From contig NZ_CP054698.1 in NCBI RefSeq assembly GCF_014023275.1, forward strand, positions 3,906,001 through 3,970,000: DNA of 64,000 nt, written 5' to 3'. The notes beneath the pieces were generated by a model. The model searched no databases. It was not told where the DNA came from and worked only from the letters and a program-made list of their open reading frames with translations. Below are positions 20,323 to 30,418 of the stretch, one piece after another (position 1 is the stretch's first letter; each line of letters begins with the position of its first letter). A program made the translations under genes and the position numbers. Source of the stretch: Nostoc edaphicum CCNP1411 (GTDB lineage: Bacteria > Cyanobacteriota > Cyanobacteriia > Cyanobacteriales > Nostocaceae).

Positions 20323-21822
20323 CTATACTCGAAATAGCTCAACCACTGTCGGCTTAGTCACTTTCCCCATTGCGTTGCGCGGTAATTCTTCAACTATCAA
20401 AATTTGGGTTGGTACTTTATAAACCGCCAATCGCTCTTTTGCCCAACTCCTAAAAGATTCTAATGTTAAAGGTTCTGAACCTTGCAATACTAATGCTGCA
20501 CAGACCCGTTCACCCCACTCTGGATCGGCAACTCCAACCACTGCACATTCCTGAATATCTGGATGCGATCGCAATACTTCTTCAATTTCTAAAGCTGAAA
20601 CTTTATACCCTCCCGTTTTGATAATATCCACACTCATCCGTCCCAGAATGCGGTAGTTACCATTCTCAACTACGGCGGTATCTCCAGTACGGAACCAACT
20701 ATCTTGGAAAGCTTTGGCGGTTGCTTGGGGGTTTTGCCAATATTCTAAAAACACTCCGGGGCTTTTAACTTGAATCTCTCCTGGTGTTCCGCCTGGAACT
20801 AACTCCCCGTTCTCATCCACTAATCTCACTTCAACTTCAGGTAGTGGCTTTCCTACATATCCAGACAACCGTTCACCGTGTAAAGGGTTCGATAACGCCA
20901 TACCGATTTCTGTCATCCCATAGCGCTCAAGCAGAAAATGGCCGCTGATGGTTTGCCACTTTTCTAAAACTTGAACTGGTAATGCCGCCGAACCAGAAAC
21001 CATCAGGCGCATTTTAGCACAGCCTTCTGACATACTTTTTTGGCGTTCCTTAGAAGCAGTTTCCCAAGCAGCAATCAGCTTTACATAAATTGTTGGTACT
21101 GCCATAAATAGGGTTAAGTCACCGTCACAAATTCGGTTCCAAACGGTTTGGGCGTCAAACTTGCTTAACATTTGGCACTCCGCGCCAGCCCATAAAGCAC
21201 AAGTCAGTACGTTAATAATTCCATGAATATGATGTAGTGGCAGGATATGTAAAATGCGATCATCCGATGTCCATTCCCAAGCGGTTATTAAGCAAGTCAC
21301 TTGCGCTTGAATATTCTGATGGGTTGTAACTACACCCTTCGGTTTACCTGTTGTACCGCTGGTGTAGAGAATTAAGGCGCGTCTAGTGATATCAATCTCT
21401 GGGAGGCGACCAATATTAGATGGAAGAGTTTCTGAGGTGAGGATAAATCGCAAATTGTATTCTTGGGCGAGCGATCGCAGTATACCTTCAAAATTAGGAT
21501 GAGCAACAATAATCGATGCTCCAGAATTGGTAATTACATACTCCAATTCTGGGCGTGGATGGGAAACACACAGAGGTACAGCTATGCCACCAGCCCGCCA
21601 AATCCCCCATAGAGTCGCTACATACTCAAACCCAGGTGGGATGAGAAAGGCAACTCGCTGCTCCTGTAAATCTTCTGTATTCTGAAGAAGGCTTGTTGCT
21701 ATTTGACTGGAAGCGTGAAGCAAATCCCGATAAGTAAATGCTCCATCTGTTGTAGCAATCGCTGTTTTCTCGTTGTGTTCTTCAGCACGAATAATCAATG
21801 GTATATTCACGTTTTTTACCAA
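20323..21822 (-). CDS. AMP-forming acyl-CoA synthetase, malonyl-CoA synthetase-like
   Basis: The 499-residue enzyme belongs to the acyl-adenylate-forming superfamily. Visible motifs are A3 LILYTSGTTGKPKGVV, HILPLHHIHG, A5 LERYGMTEIGMALSNP, A7 WFRTGDTAV and A10 RNAMGKVTK with the catalytic Lys. The blocks around HIHGIINVLTCALWAGA and GERLSGYVGKPLP are closest to the malonate/methylmalonate-activating (MatB, ACSF3) branch, but a broader carboxylic-acid specificity is possible. It is a single gene, with about 190 bp to the ABC gene downstream. Confidence 0.87.
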   Translation of the reverse strand: MVKNVNIPLIIRAEEHNEKTAIATTDGAFTYRDLLHASSQIATSLLQNTEDLQEQRVAFLIPPGFEYVATLWGIWRAGGIAVPLCVSHPRPELEYVITNSGASIIVAHPNFEGILRSLAQEYNLRFILTSETLPSNIGRLPEIDITRRALILYTSGTTGKPKGVVTTHQNIQAQVTCLITAWEWTSDDRILHILPLHHIHGIINVLTCALWAGAECQMLSKFDAQTVWNRICDGDLTLFMAVPTIYVKLIAAWETASKERQKSMSEGCAKMRLMVSGSAALPVQVLEKWQTISGHFLLERYGMTEIGMALSNPLHGERLSGYVGKPLPEVEVRLVDENGELVPGGTPGEIQVKSPGVFLEYWQNPQATAKAFQDSWFRTGDTAVVENGNYRILGRMSVDIIKTGGYKVSALEIEEVLRSHPDIQECAVVGVADPEWGERVCAALVLQGSEPLTLESFRSWAKERLAVYKVPTQILIVEELPRNAMGKVTKPTVVELFRV

Positions 21823-21920
21823 TTGAGGGTTGATTCAGTCTACTGAAAGAAAGCATATAGCAATCCCAAACAAGATGTAAATTTTACTATTCCCTATTCC
21901 CTATTCCCTATTCCCTTTCT

Positions 21921-22901
21921 CTACAACCAACGTTGTTTTTTAGCATAAGTAATACTACAAATCACAATTAACGCCATCATGCAGATCACAGCAGGATAAG
22001 CCCAAGGTTGCTCTAACTCCGGCATATATTTGAAGTTCATACCATAAAAACCAGACATGAAAGTTATTGGTAAAAATATGGTAGAGAGGATAGTCAGACG
22101 ATTAATTCGTTCACCAGTTTTGCTAGCAATATTATCGCGTTGAATTTCCATTAATTCTGACATCCAGGCTCTCAGAGATTGATATTCTTGCCAGAGTTTA
22201 TCAACCTGATGAACTAATTCTTGATTGAAGAGTTCTTTCACTGGCTGGGTGATCCATTGGAAATCTTCGTTATTCATCATAGCCATAAGTAACTTAATGC
22301 TTTGAAAATTACGGCGTCCTGAACGAGTAGATTGCCTCATTGTGGCAATTTTTTTGTACGTTGATTCATCACCCAAATTATCTAAAACTTCATCTTCTAA
22401 ATCATCAAGTTTTCTAGAAATATAATCAAAGACATTATCATAATTATTCAAAACATATTTAAAAATCAGATAAAAAAGATAGTCAATTCCCAAATTTGGT
22501 ATATCTGGAGTTCGCTTTTGCAAATTATTTGCTAGATTGCTTAAAATTTTTAGTTCAGTGATTTCAAAAGTGATAATAAAATTATTCCCAACTACAATAT
22601 TGCCACAGGCAACCTCAAATTCATTATTTTTTATTTGAGTAGTTAGAATTTCATAGCTGTCAAATAAACAATCTTCTACATCTTCGTCAATTCCTACAGA
22701 GGAATGGTTAAAAATCATCTCAACACGATATGGGTTCAGTCCAAAATGCTTGATAATTCTGGCGGTTCCAGTGCGATCGCGGAAGTGGATACAGCGCAAC
22801 CAAATATTGTGAGAACCATCAATTCTTGCCAGTACCTTATCGACATCATTGCTAGTGAATAATTCCAGGTTGTCTGGATAAAAAGTGAAGAGAGTTAGCA
22901 T
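21921..22901 (-). CDS. corA: CorA-family divalent cation transporter
   Basis: The 326-residue protein has a cytoplasmic alpha/beta and long-helix domain, then two C-terminal membrane segments. The first (ILSTIFLPITFMSGFYGMNF) ends with the GMN selectivity motif of CorA. The second is about 300-320 (PAVICMMALIVICSITYAKK). It forms pentameric channels for Mg2+ and possibly Co2+ or Ni2+. The substrate is inferred from the family only. It is a single gene. Confidence 0.92.
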   Translation of the reverse strand: MLTLFTFYPDNLELFTSNDVDKVLARIDGSHNIWLRCIHFRDRTGTARIIKHFGLNPYRVEMIFNHSSVGIDEDVEDCLFDSYEILTTQIKNNEFEVACGNIVVGNNFIITFEITELKILSNLANNLQKRTPDIPNLGIDYLFYLIFKYVLNNYDNVFDYISRKLDDLEDEVLDNLGDESTYKKIATMRQSTRSGRRNFQSIKLLMAMMNNEDFQWITQPVKELFNQELVHQVDKLWQEYQSLRAWMSELMEIQRDNIASKTGERINRLTILSTIFLPITFMSGFYGMNFKYMPELEQPWAYPAVICMMALIVICSITYAKKQRWL

Positions 22902-23464
22902 ACAGTAATCATAATTTAGTCATAAAAAAAACGGTAACTCATAGTAAGTATTAAGTAGGTGGGTGTAAATAAATCTAACTGGTAATGGTTGTGATTTGTC
23001 CTTTGTCATTCGTTATTGGTAAGGGTTTTAGGGGTATTTCCTTTTAGTAACTTAGTTTAATTTATTCTTGCATACTTATACCGTTCTTTTGTGAAGCTGC
23101 ATATAATTCACCCCCCAGCTACGGTGTACACACAAATCTGAAATCGCTGAAAAACCCAAGGTTTTACCCCACCCTAGCCCTCCCCTTGCAAAGGGGAGGG
23201 AACAAGATTTTCCGGTTTCCCCCCTTGCAAAGGGGGGAAATATCCGGTTCTCCCCCTTTGCAAGGGGGAGTTAGAGGGGGTAATTCGACTTGTGTATACA
23301 CCGTAGCCTTTGCAAGGGGGGATTGAGGGGGTAATTCGATTTGTGTGTACACCGTAGCCTTTGGAAAGGGGAGACTAAGGGGGGTGAGAAGGACTTGTAA
23401 TTTTTCGATTTTACGCCCAGTCCCTAATCCCTAATCCCCAGTCCCTTTTACTAGCTAAATCTTT
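22902..23464. repeat. Low-complexity repeat cluster
   Basis: The 563-bp gap holds several imperfect copies of a unit that joins a G/C-rich block (CCCCTTGCAAAGGGG and its complement) to GGGTAATTCGACTTGTG and TACACCGTAGCC. The clearest copies lie at about 23270-23320 and 23325-23375. A start-containing frame across them (23164-23352) encodes only the repeat and is not called. The left part is AT-rich. Confidence 0.6.
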
Positions 23465-25513
23465 TTATCTTTTCCCAGATTTAGGGCGAGTGCTTGGTGC
23501 TGGTGCTGACTTATTTTGCAGAATTGCAATTTCTCTTTGTGCATCTTGATAACTATCTTTCTCTCCTTGCTGTTGGAATAGTTTTGCAGCTTTTTTGAAA
23601 TCTGCGATCGCTCCTTGTTTGTTTTTCTGCTTGGTGCGAATTATACCCCGGTTATAGTAGGCTAAGGCATTGTTAGCATTAATTGCAATCGCTCGTGAAT
23701 AATCTTGATTTGCAGCTTTTATATTTCCCAGTTCGAGATAGGCGTTACCACGGTTGTTGTAAGCTGCTACATTATTAGTATCTAGTTTTAATGCTTCGGT
23801 GTAATCTTCAATAGCGCCTTTATAATTTCCGAAGGAAAAACGGTGAATTCCCCTGTGGATGTAAGCTGCAATAAATTTAGGATCAATCTCTAAAATAGTG
23901 TTGTAATCTTCAGTAGCTTCTACTTTATTTCCCAACTCACTGTAAATATCACCACGATTAAGAAAAGCTTCGATATATTTGGGATTGATGTTGATTGCAT
24001 CTGCGTAATCTTTAAGTGCTGCATATTGCTGTTTATTAACAGATTGAGTTAAACCCCTTTGATAATAAGCTTTAGCATCACTAGGATTAATTTTAATTAT
24101 TGTGTCAAAATCTTGGATTGCTGCAAGTCTTTGTTTAAGGCGACGGCGAAGGATACCTCGTTGCAAGTAGGCTTCGGTATACTCAGGCTTGAGAGCGATC
24201 GCTTTGCTAAAATCTCCAATTGCTCCTTTATTATCCTTCACTTGAGAACGAGCTAATCCCCGGCCATAGTAAGCATAAGCATTCTCAGAGTTTAACTTAA
24301 TCGCTTGGGTATAGTCTGCGATCGCTTCTTTGTACTTACTTAATCCATAAAAAGCAAATCCTCGGTCAAAATAGGCATTGGCATCTTGAGGATTGAGTAA
24401 AATTGCTTGGCTAGAGTCTGCTTGTGCTTGCTCATAGTCTCCTAATCGATAATAAGCATCGCCCCGCTTATTATAAGCCAGAGCATTTTGCGGATCTAAT
24501 TCAATAACCTGATTGAAATCTTTAACTGCTTCTTCATAGTTTCCGGATTCATATTTATTTATTCCATGTTGGTATAATGTTTGTTGAGCATCACTTACAG
24601 GTTTTGGCAACCTCAATTGCCAAGCTCCAACACCAAGTGTGATACAACCAGCTATCCCCGTCAAAATTAGTAATAATTTTTTATCATCCTGTTTTTGCTG
24701 AACTTCAACATTTGTTAATTTTTTCAGATCATCTAAAACTTCGGTTGCATACTGGTAGCGTTTACGATAATCAAAACGCACCATCTTATTAATAATTTTT
24801 TCTAACTTTCTGTTAACTTTTAGGCTTTTGGGACGCCAAACTATTTCACCTGTCAGCTTATGTTTCTGACTTTGCAAATTAGATATTTCCTTTGCATTTA
24901 AACCTCGAAGTGCTGCGATCGCAACAATACCTAAAGCATATATATTGCTGTTGTATTTGAGGTTGCCGTTAACTTGTTCTATTGGCATATACTCAAGATT
25001 GTCAACGGTATTGGTGATGGCTTCATTAAAAGTACCAAAATTAACCAAAACTAACTTTTTATCTGATTCTCTACGAATAATATTTGCTGGTTGAATATCC
25101 CGATGAATCACGCCATAGCTATGTGCAATAACCAAAATTTCTAATATTTCGGATAAAAGATTAATTACTTGGTTTTCACTTAGAGGTTGTCCCTGGATAA
25201 TTTCGTCACTTAAAGAATTACCAGGTATGAATTCTTGGACTATATAGAATTCTTCATTTTCTTCAAAATAAGCAACTAGCTTTTGGATTTTATCGTTTTC
25301 CTGTCCTAGTTTTTCTAAAGTTGCTGCTTTACTGGCAAACAAGTGGCTTAGAATTGTTAAAGTTTGGGGATTTTTACTAGGAGGACATAATTGCTTTACT
25401 ATAAGTTCGCTGCCAAGAAGATTAGTATCTTCAACTAGATAGGTTTTCCCCTTGTCCCCATCATTGAGAACTTTTAGTATTCGGTAATGTCCATCTAGGA
25501 AATGACTATTCAT
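23465..25513 (-). CDS. Serine/threonine kinase-like protein with TPR domain
   Basis: A eukaryotic-type kinase domain (about 1-265) is followed by one membrane segment (about 275-295, LLLILTGIAGCITLGVGAW) and about ten TPRs (about 310-660). Kinase marks are a Gly-rich turn (VLNDGDKGKTY), the Lys in LIVKQL, and HRDIQPANI in the catalytic loop. The metal-binding DFG is replaced by NFG (LVNFGTF), so activity may be weak or lost. ATG at 25513 fits the domain start (NSHFLDGHYRILKVL) better than an in-frame start 18 codons earlier. Such kinase-TPR proteins are frequent in Nostoc-like genomes. Confidence 0.85.
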   Translation of the reverse strand: MNSHFLDGHYRILKVLNDGDKGKTYLVEDTNLLGSELIVKQLCPPSKNPQTLTILSHLFASKAATLEKLGQENDKIQKLVAYFEENEEFYIVQEFIPGNSLSDEIIQGQPLSENQVINLLSEILEILVIAHSYGVIHRDIQPANIIRRESDKKLVLVNFGTFNEAITNTVDNLEYMPIEQVNGNLKYNSNIYALGIVAIAALRGLNAKEISNLQSQKHKLTGEIVWRPKSLKVNRKLEKIINKMVRFDYRKRYQYATEVLDDLKKLTNVEVQQKQDDKKLLLILTGIAGCITLGVGAWQLRLPKPVSDAQQTLYQHGINKYESGNYEEAVKDFNQVIELDPQNALAYNKRGDAYYRLGDYEQAQADSSQAILLNPQDANAYFDRGFAFYGLSKYKEAIADYTQAIKLNSENAYAYYGRGLARSQVKDNKGAIGDFSKAIALKPEYTEAYLQRGILRRRLKQRLAAIQDFDTIIKINPSDAKAYYQRGLTQSVNKQQYAALKDYADAININPKYIEAFLNRGDIYSELGNKVEATEDYNTILEIDPKFIAAYIHRGIHRFSFGNYKGAIEDYTEALKLDTNNVAAYNNRGNAYLELGNIKAANQDYSRAIAINANNALAYYNRGIIRTKQKNKQGAIADFKKAAKLFQQQGEKDSYQDAQREIAILQNKSAPAPSTRPKSGKR

Positions 25514-25690
25514 CAATATAAATATAGTCTGATAAATTGCTTGATTATAGCTTAAGTGCAATGGCACTAAGTTAAGACACAGTTCTTGCCCTGGCTGCTT
25601 CCTAGCCTAGAGGCTGGGAACGAGGCAACACAAGACTTTGGGCTTATCTTAGTGCCATTCTAATCAAGCGGACATGAAATGAGTCACGTT

Positions 25691-27523
25691 TTACGCTGGC
25701 ACTACAAATTTCTCGCTACCAGCCAGTTCAAAGGCTGCATGAATAGCTTGTAAAGCTTTAACACCTTGCTCTTGGGCCACGACACAACTAATTTTAATTT
25801 CTGAAGTGGCAATCATTTGAATATTGATTTGTTGTTGGGCTAAAGCTTCAAACATTTTAGCCGCAACACCTGGTTGTCCGAGCATACCTGCACCGACAAT
25901 ACTCACCTTAGCGATCGCACTATCTAAAACAACTTCACCCCATCCTAACTCTGCTGCTACTTGGGTAAGCATTTTTTTTGCACTTTCCCCGTCTATCCGC
26001 GAGACTGTAAAGGCAATATCTCGTCTGGGAACACCATCAATTACCCGACAGCGCTGAGATTGGATAATCATATCAACACTAATATTATGTTGCGCTAATA
26101 ATCCAAACAATTTTGCCGCCATCCCCGGACGATCTGGCAATTGGCGAATAGCAAGACGCGCTTGATTCAAATCGAGAGCAACACCGCGAACGGGAGGACA
26201 ATTGGGCAGAGGGGAATCTATGCAGCTACTCTCCCCTGCTCCCCTGCTCCCCTGCTCCCCTGCTTCAATCTCAAAGGCGGTGCGGAGTGCGTTGACAGCG
26301 CGATCGCATTGGTTGGCATCGACTACGCAACTTACTTTGACTTCGCTGGTGGAAATCATTTGAATATTCACGCCTGCTTCAGCTAAGGTGGCAAACATCT
26401 TTGCTGCAACACCAGGACGGCCAATCATTCCTGCGCCTGCGATGCTGACTTTGGCAATGTTATGTTCTACCATTACCTCGGCTTCTTCCGATTTGGGGTT
26501 AGATTGACTTCTTAGTGCTGGGGCGATCGCTGTTGCTACTGCTTCTGCCCGTTTTAATATTGGTGTTGTCACAGTAAAAGCAATGTCATTGCTGTTACCT
26601 TCATGAACTGACTGAATAATTAAATCTACGTCTACTTTTTGCCGAGAAATTTCGCCAAATAACCTAGCTGCAACACCTGGTTTATCAGGTACGCGCAACA
26701 AAGCAACCTTCGCTTGGTCAGTGTCAAATTCTACAGCATCTACTGGACGAGCAATTTCTAGATTGATTAGCGATCGCCCTTGGGGTTTGGCTGATGTCAC
26801 CCAAGTACCTGGTTGATCCGTCCAACTAGACCTAACTACAAGGGGAACACCATAGTTACGGGCAATTTCCACAGCACGGGGATGCAGCACTTTTGCCCCC
26901 AAGCTAGCTAATTCCAACATTTCATCGCAGGTGATGGCATCCATCAACTGAGCTTCAGCAACTAAGCGGGGGTCTGTAGTGAGAATACCTGGAACATCTG
27001 TATAAATTTCGCAAAAATTCGCTCTTAATGCGGCTGCGATCGCCACTGCTGATGTGTCAGAACCACCACGACCCAAAGTCGTAATTTCCATCTCTCCGGC
27101 GCTAGATGTACCTTGAAACCCTGCTACTACAACTACTTTACCTTCATTTATGTGGCGACTGAGACGAGTAGTTTCAATATGCAAAATCCGAGCGCGGCTG
27201 TGTTCAGCTTCGGTAACAATTCCTACCTGAGCGCCAGTCATGGAAATTGCGGGTTGTCCGAGTTCCTGCAAAGCCATGCTGAGTAAGGCAATAGTTACTT
27301 GTTCGCCAGTAGAAAGCAGCATATCCATTTCCCGGCGGTTAGGATTTGGAGAAATTTCATTAGCTAGTTTGACGAGTCCATCGGTGGTTTTGCCCATTGC
27401 CGAAACCACTACGACAAGAGAGTTTCCAGCTTTAACAGTTTTATAAACACGCTGTGCAACAGCTTGAATACGTTCCACTGAACCGACAGATGTACCACCG
27501 TATTTCTGAACTATGAGCGCCAT
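25691..27523 (-). CDS. lysC: Aspartate kinase LysC with four ACT domains
   Basis: It phosphorylates aspartate as the first step to Lys, Thr, Met and diaminopimelate. The kinase domain (about 1-250) starts VQKYGGTSVGS and has GFQGTSSAGEMEITTLGRGGSD-type substrate blocks. Four ACT repeats follow in two pairs, the layout known from cyanobacteria. Between the pairs is an odd Gly/Ser/Pro-rich insert (EAGEQGSRGAGESSCIDSPL), encoded by a CTCCCCTGCTCCCCTG minisatellite at about 26215-26265. Feedback control by Lys and Thr through the ACT domains is known for the family. Confidence 0.95.
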   Translation of the reverse strand: MALIVQKYGGTSVGSVERIQAVAQRVYKTVKAGNSLVVVVSAMGKTTDGLVKLANEISPNPNRREMDMLLSTGEQVTIALLSMALQELGQPAISMTGAQVGIVTEAEHSRARILHIETTRLSRHINEGKVVVVAGFQGTSSAGEMEITTLGRGGSDTSAVAIAAALRANFCEIYTDVPGILTTDPRLVAEAQLMDAITCDEMLELASLGAKVLHPRAVEIARNYGVPLVVRSSWTDQPGTWVTSAKPQGRSLINLEIARPVDAVEFDTDQAKVALLRVPDKPGVAARLFGEISRQKVDVDLIIQSVHEGNSNDIAFTVTTPILKRAEAVATAIAPALRSQSNPKSEEAEVMVEHNIAKVSIAGAGMIGRPGVAAKMFATLAEAGVNIQMISTSEVKVSCVVDANQCDRAVNALRTAFEIEAGEQGSRGAGESSCIDSPLPNCPPVRGVALDLNQARLAIRQLPDRPGMAAKLFGLLAQHNISVDMIIQSQRCRVIDGVPRRDIAFTVSRIDGESAKKMLTQVAAELGWGEVVLDSAIAKVSIVGAGMLGQPGVAAKMFEALAQQQINIQMIATSEIKISCVVAQEQGVKALQAIHAAFELAGSEKFVVPA

Positions 27524-27644
27524 AACTTTTTATTTAATCAATTGTGCCTGCTTTCATTAACGCTTCCACCTGGTTAGGAAGCCTTCAAGGCTTATCAGTT
27601 ATATAGTTTACTAAAAATTGCGTCGAATACCCTGTAATAATTGA

Positions 27645-28214
27645 TTATTCAAAAACTACATCTTCGTAGAGTGTTGCCATTGTTTCCTCAAAATCCACGC
27701 TATTGAGTCGAAATGATTGATCCTCTGATGTGTAAGATTGTAAAACCCATAACCCTTGCTCATTGCGGCGAAAACACTCGACTCGCTGACGTTTTGTATT
27801 AATTAAAACATACTCTTGCAGACTTTCCAGTGTTTGATAATCGGCGAATTTATCGCCACGATCAAAAGCTTCGGTAGAATTAGATAAAACTTCGACAATT
27901 AAACAGGGAAATCTTTTATAACCTGGCGTTTCTCGATCTCGTTGATCGCAAGTAACCATCACATCGGGATAATAAAAGCGATTCAGGGATTCAATTCTGG
28001 CTTTCATGTCAGCGATGTAAACACGACAACCAGAGCCGCGCACATGATTACGGAGGAGAGCGAATAGGTTTCCTGCAATGGTAACGTGTGGATCTAGCGC
28101 TCCAGCCATTGCATAGATGTAGCCGTCGATGTATTCATGCTTGATATTGCTCTGTTCCTCCATTTGGAGGTATTCTTCAACGGTGATGTAGTTTTGTTGG
28201 GGTGAGGCTATCAT
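27645..28214 (-). CDS. Uma2 (DUF820) family PD-(D/E)XK protein
   Basis: This 189-residue protein has the Uma2 fold: TVEEYLQMEEQSNIKHEYIDG, then YYPDVMVTCDQ and CLIVEVLSNSTEAFDRGDK with the conserved Asp and Glu-Val-Leu-Ser of the nuclease-like core, and a final KRQRVECFRR strand. Uma2 proteins are greatly expanded in cyanobacteria and their function is unsettled. It is a single gene between lysC and a sensor kinase. Confidence 0.88.
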   Translation of the reverse strand: MIASPQQNYITVEEYLQMEEQSNIKHEYIDGYIYAMAGALDPHVTIAGNLFALLRNHVRGSGCRVYIADMKARIESLNRFYYPDVMVTCDQRDRETPGYKRFPCLIVEVLSNSTEAFDRGDKFADYQTLESLQEYVLINTKRQRVECFRRNEQGLWVLQSYTSEDQSFRLNSVDFEETMATLYEDVVFE

Positions 28215-28353
28215 AGTTGAAACTTTAATTTAGGAATATGCTTCATTCTAGCGATTGCTTATTATCATCATCTTGATATTCTTTAACTTGCAAAAAGACG
28301 CGATTCATCGCGTCTTTACAAATTATCTATTTGTCGCATTCTTTTTTCAGTAC

Positions 28354-30207
28354 TTAGCTAATAGGTAATGTAAACCAGAAAGTTGCCCCTGCATCCAATG
28401 CACTGTTTACGCCAATTTCGCCGCCGTGAGCATGGATAATTTGCTTACACAGATACAACCCCAATCCCAAACTTACAGAATTGCGGATACTTGCACCCCG
28501 AAAGTAAAGGTCAAAAAGCCGATCGCTTTGTTGTTGACTAATTCCCACACCATTATCACTAACAGTACAATAAATTTTGTCATCCTTATGAGTAGCGTTG
28601 ATTGTCAAAAGCAATTCCGGGGGATTGTGTTTTAGAGCATTGACAATTAAGTTAGAAAAAACTCGCCATAGTTGTGTGGGATCAGCATTCACTAATGGCA
28701 AATCTGCGGATACTAGATTTGTCAGCTTGGCTTGATTTTGCTCTAATAATGGCTCTAAATCAGCGATCGCAGCTTCGACAACTGCCAGTAATTGTACGGT
28801 TTGACGTTGTAAAACAACACCTTGCATTTCACTGATATGAGTTTCCATCAACGAATTAATTAAGTTCAGTTGGCGATCGCTACTTTGAATCATCCGCTCT
28901 AAAATTGAGCGTGAAACAGGGATTGGGGATTGGAAAGAGGTAGAGGGGCGGGGTGCAGGGGGCAGAGGAGAGGAATTTCCCCCCTGCTCCCTGCCCCCTG
29001 TCCCCTGCTCCCCAGTCCCCGCTCCCTGATTTAGCAAATTCTTCAATACCATTAAAGTACCCAGCACCGGGTTACGTAAGTCGTGGGAAACTGCATGGAA
29101 AAATACTCGTAGTTCCTCTTCAGTTTGCTTGCGCTGGGTAATGTCTTCAATTAAACCTTCGTAGTAAAGCAATTTTCCCTGTTCGTCACGGACTGCGTAA
29201 GCTTTTTCTGAAATCCAGACAATACTCCCATCTCGGCGATAAATTTGAGACTCAAACTCTGAAACCCTGCCATACTTTTCCATCAGGCGCACAAATTCTG
29301 CCCGACGGTTCGGATCAACGTAAAATTGTTCAATATCAGTGAAATTTGCTGTCACCTCTTCCACTAAAGAGTAGCCATAAATACGTGCTAGAGCGGGATT
29401 TGCCGTAATGTAACGTCCATCGGGACTGCTTTGGAAAATTCCTTCAACGGCGTTTTCAAAAATGGTGCGATATTTAGCTTCTGCAACCTTGAGTTTTTGA
29501 TAGGCAGATTCCAGTTCTTGACGGGCATAAAACTCAGAGCGTTGCAAGCGATCGTACAGATAAACACCAATATCACATATAGTACAAAACCAAAAAATGT
29601 ATAAAATGAACGTCACATTATATATTCCTGGGTGTTCAGGAATCGGTGTTTCTAGTCCAAGTGCCGTATTCACACCAAAATAGTAAACCAGCACACTCAC
29701 TTGAGTCAGCAAGTGAAGAATCCAGCAGACGGGCATCAACACAGCTTGGCTCAAGAATAGCAGCGACCAACCGATGGTATCAGGTAGTGCAAAACCTGTA
29801 AGAGTTGCAAACAACTGCGATGCTAAACTAATTGACCAAGAAGACCCCAAAAATAATAAATCTGGACGATGACGACCTAATTTAGTTTTATGTAAGGCAA
29901 AGCAGACCAGTATACTCATGAGCATTGCAACATTAATTACAATACGTTGAGTTCTAACTACTTCTGGCAACTGCTGCAACTCTTGAAAAGGAAAAAACAA
30001 GCCGTAAATGTCTCGCAAAGTAAAAGACAACAGACAAATCAGCGCCAGCCATAACCATAAACGTAATCTCTGCCACAAAAAGCGGTTACGCCAAGCTTTG
30101 TAAAGAGTATTGATTTCATCTGTTGTTGGTGCAGAAAAGATTTTTCTCCACCAGCTTTGCACTGTTGTAAATGGAGTAGCCATTAGCATCCGAGCAACTT
30201 TGCCCAT
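28354..30207 (-). CDS. Membrane-bound PAS sensor histidine kinase
   Basis: The 617-residue protein has an N-terminal membrane region of about five or six segments (40-225), a PAS domain with PAC motif (about 240-360), a DHp helix with phospho-acceptor FFHAVSHDLRNP, and a HATPase domain with N-box NLIVNALKHNPP, DNGVGIS and GLGLGLYLCKQIIHAHGGEI. Between DHp helices 1 and 2 is a low-complexity insert (GAGTGEQGTGGREQGG...) encoded by minisatellite DNA near 28915-29030. No response regulator is adjacent. The next gene upstream is a related kinase. Confidence 0.9.
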   Translation of the reverse strand: MGKVARMLMATPFTTVQSWWRKIFSAPTTDEINTLYKAWRNRFLWQRLRLWLWLALICLLSFTLRDIYGLFFPFQELQQLPEVVRTQRIVINVAMLMSILVCFALHKTKLGRHRPDLLFLGSSWSISLASQLFATLTGFALPDTIGWSLLFLSQAVLMPVCWILHLLTQVSVLVYYFGVNTALGLETPIPEHPGIYNVTFILYIFWFCTICDIGVYLYDRLQRSEFYARQELESAYQKLKVAEAKYRTIFENAVEGIFQSSPDGRYITANPALARIYGYSLVEEVTANFTDIEQFYVDPNRRAEFVRLMEKYGRVSEFESQIYRRDGSIVWISEKAYAVRDEQGKLLYYEGLIEDITQRKQTEEELRVFFHAVSHDLRNPVLGTLMVLKNLLNQGAGTGEQGTGGREQGGNSSPLPPAPRPSTSFQSPIPVSRSILERMIQSSDRQLNLINSLMETHISEMQGVVLQRQTVQLLAVVEAAIADLEPLLEQNQAKLTNLVSADLPLVNADPTQLWRVFSNLIVNALKHNPPELLLTINATHKDDKIYCTVSDNGVGISQQQSDRLFDLYFRGASIRNSVSLGLGLYLCKQIIHAHGGEIGVNSALDAGATFWFTLPIS

Positions 30208-30418
30208 ACCTTGAGGGTGTTTCCCTTACTCAATAGACTTCTTGCAGAAGTAGGGAAAAGGGAAGGCGGGAAAGGGTAAAGGTTTTGTATTTAACCCTTT
30301 CCCTTTAACCTTTACCTTTTTCCCACAAGAGTGCAAAAAGCACCTTTGCAAGAAGTTTAATATTGCTATAAATAACACCCTCTCATTTTTTGGTGATTTA
30401 TGGGCGATTTGTTGCGGA

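Noticed and set aside
23164..23352. A short protein with repeated PPLCKGG
   Set aside because: It is a translation of G/C-rich intergenic repeats common in filamentous cyanobacteria.
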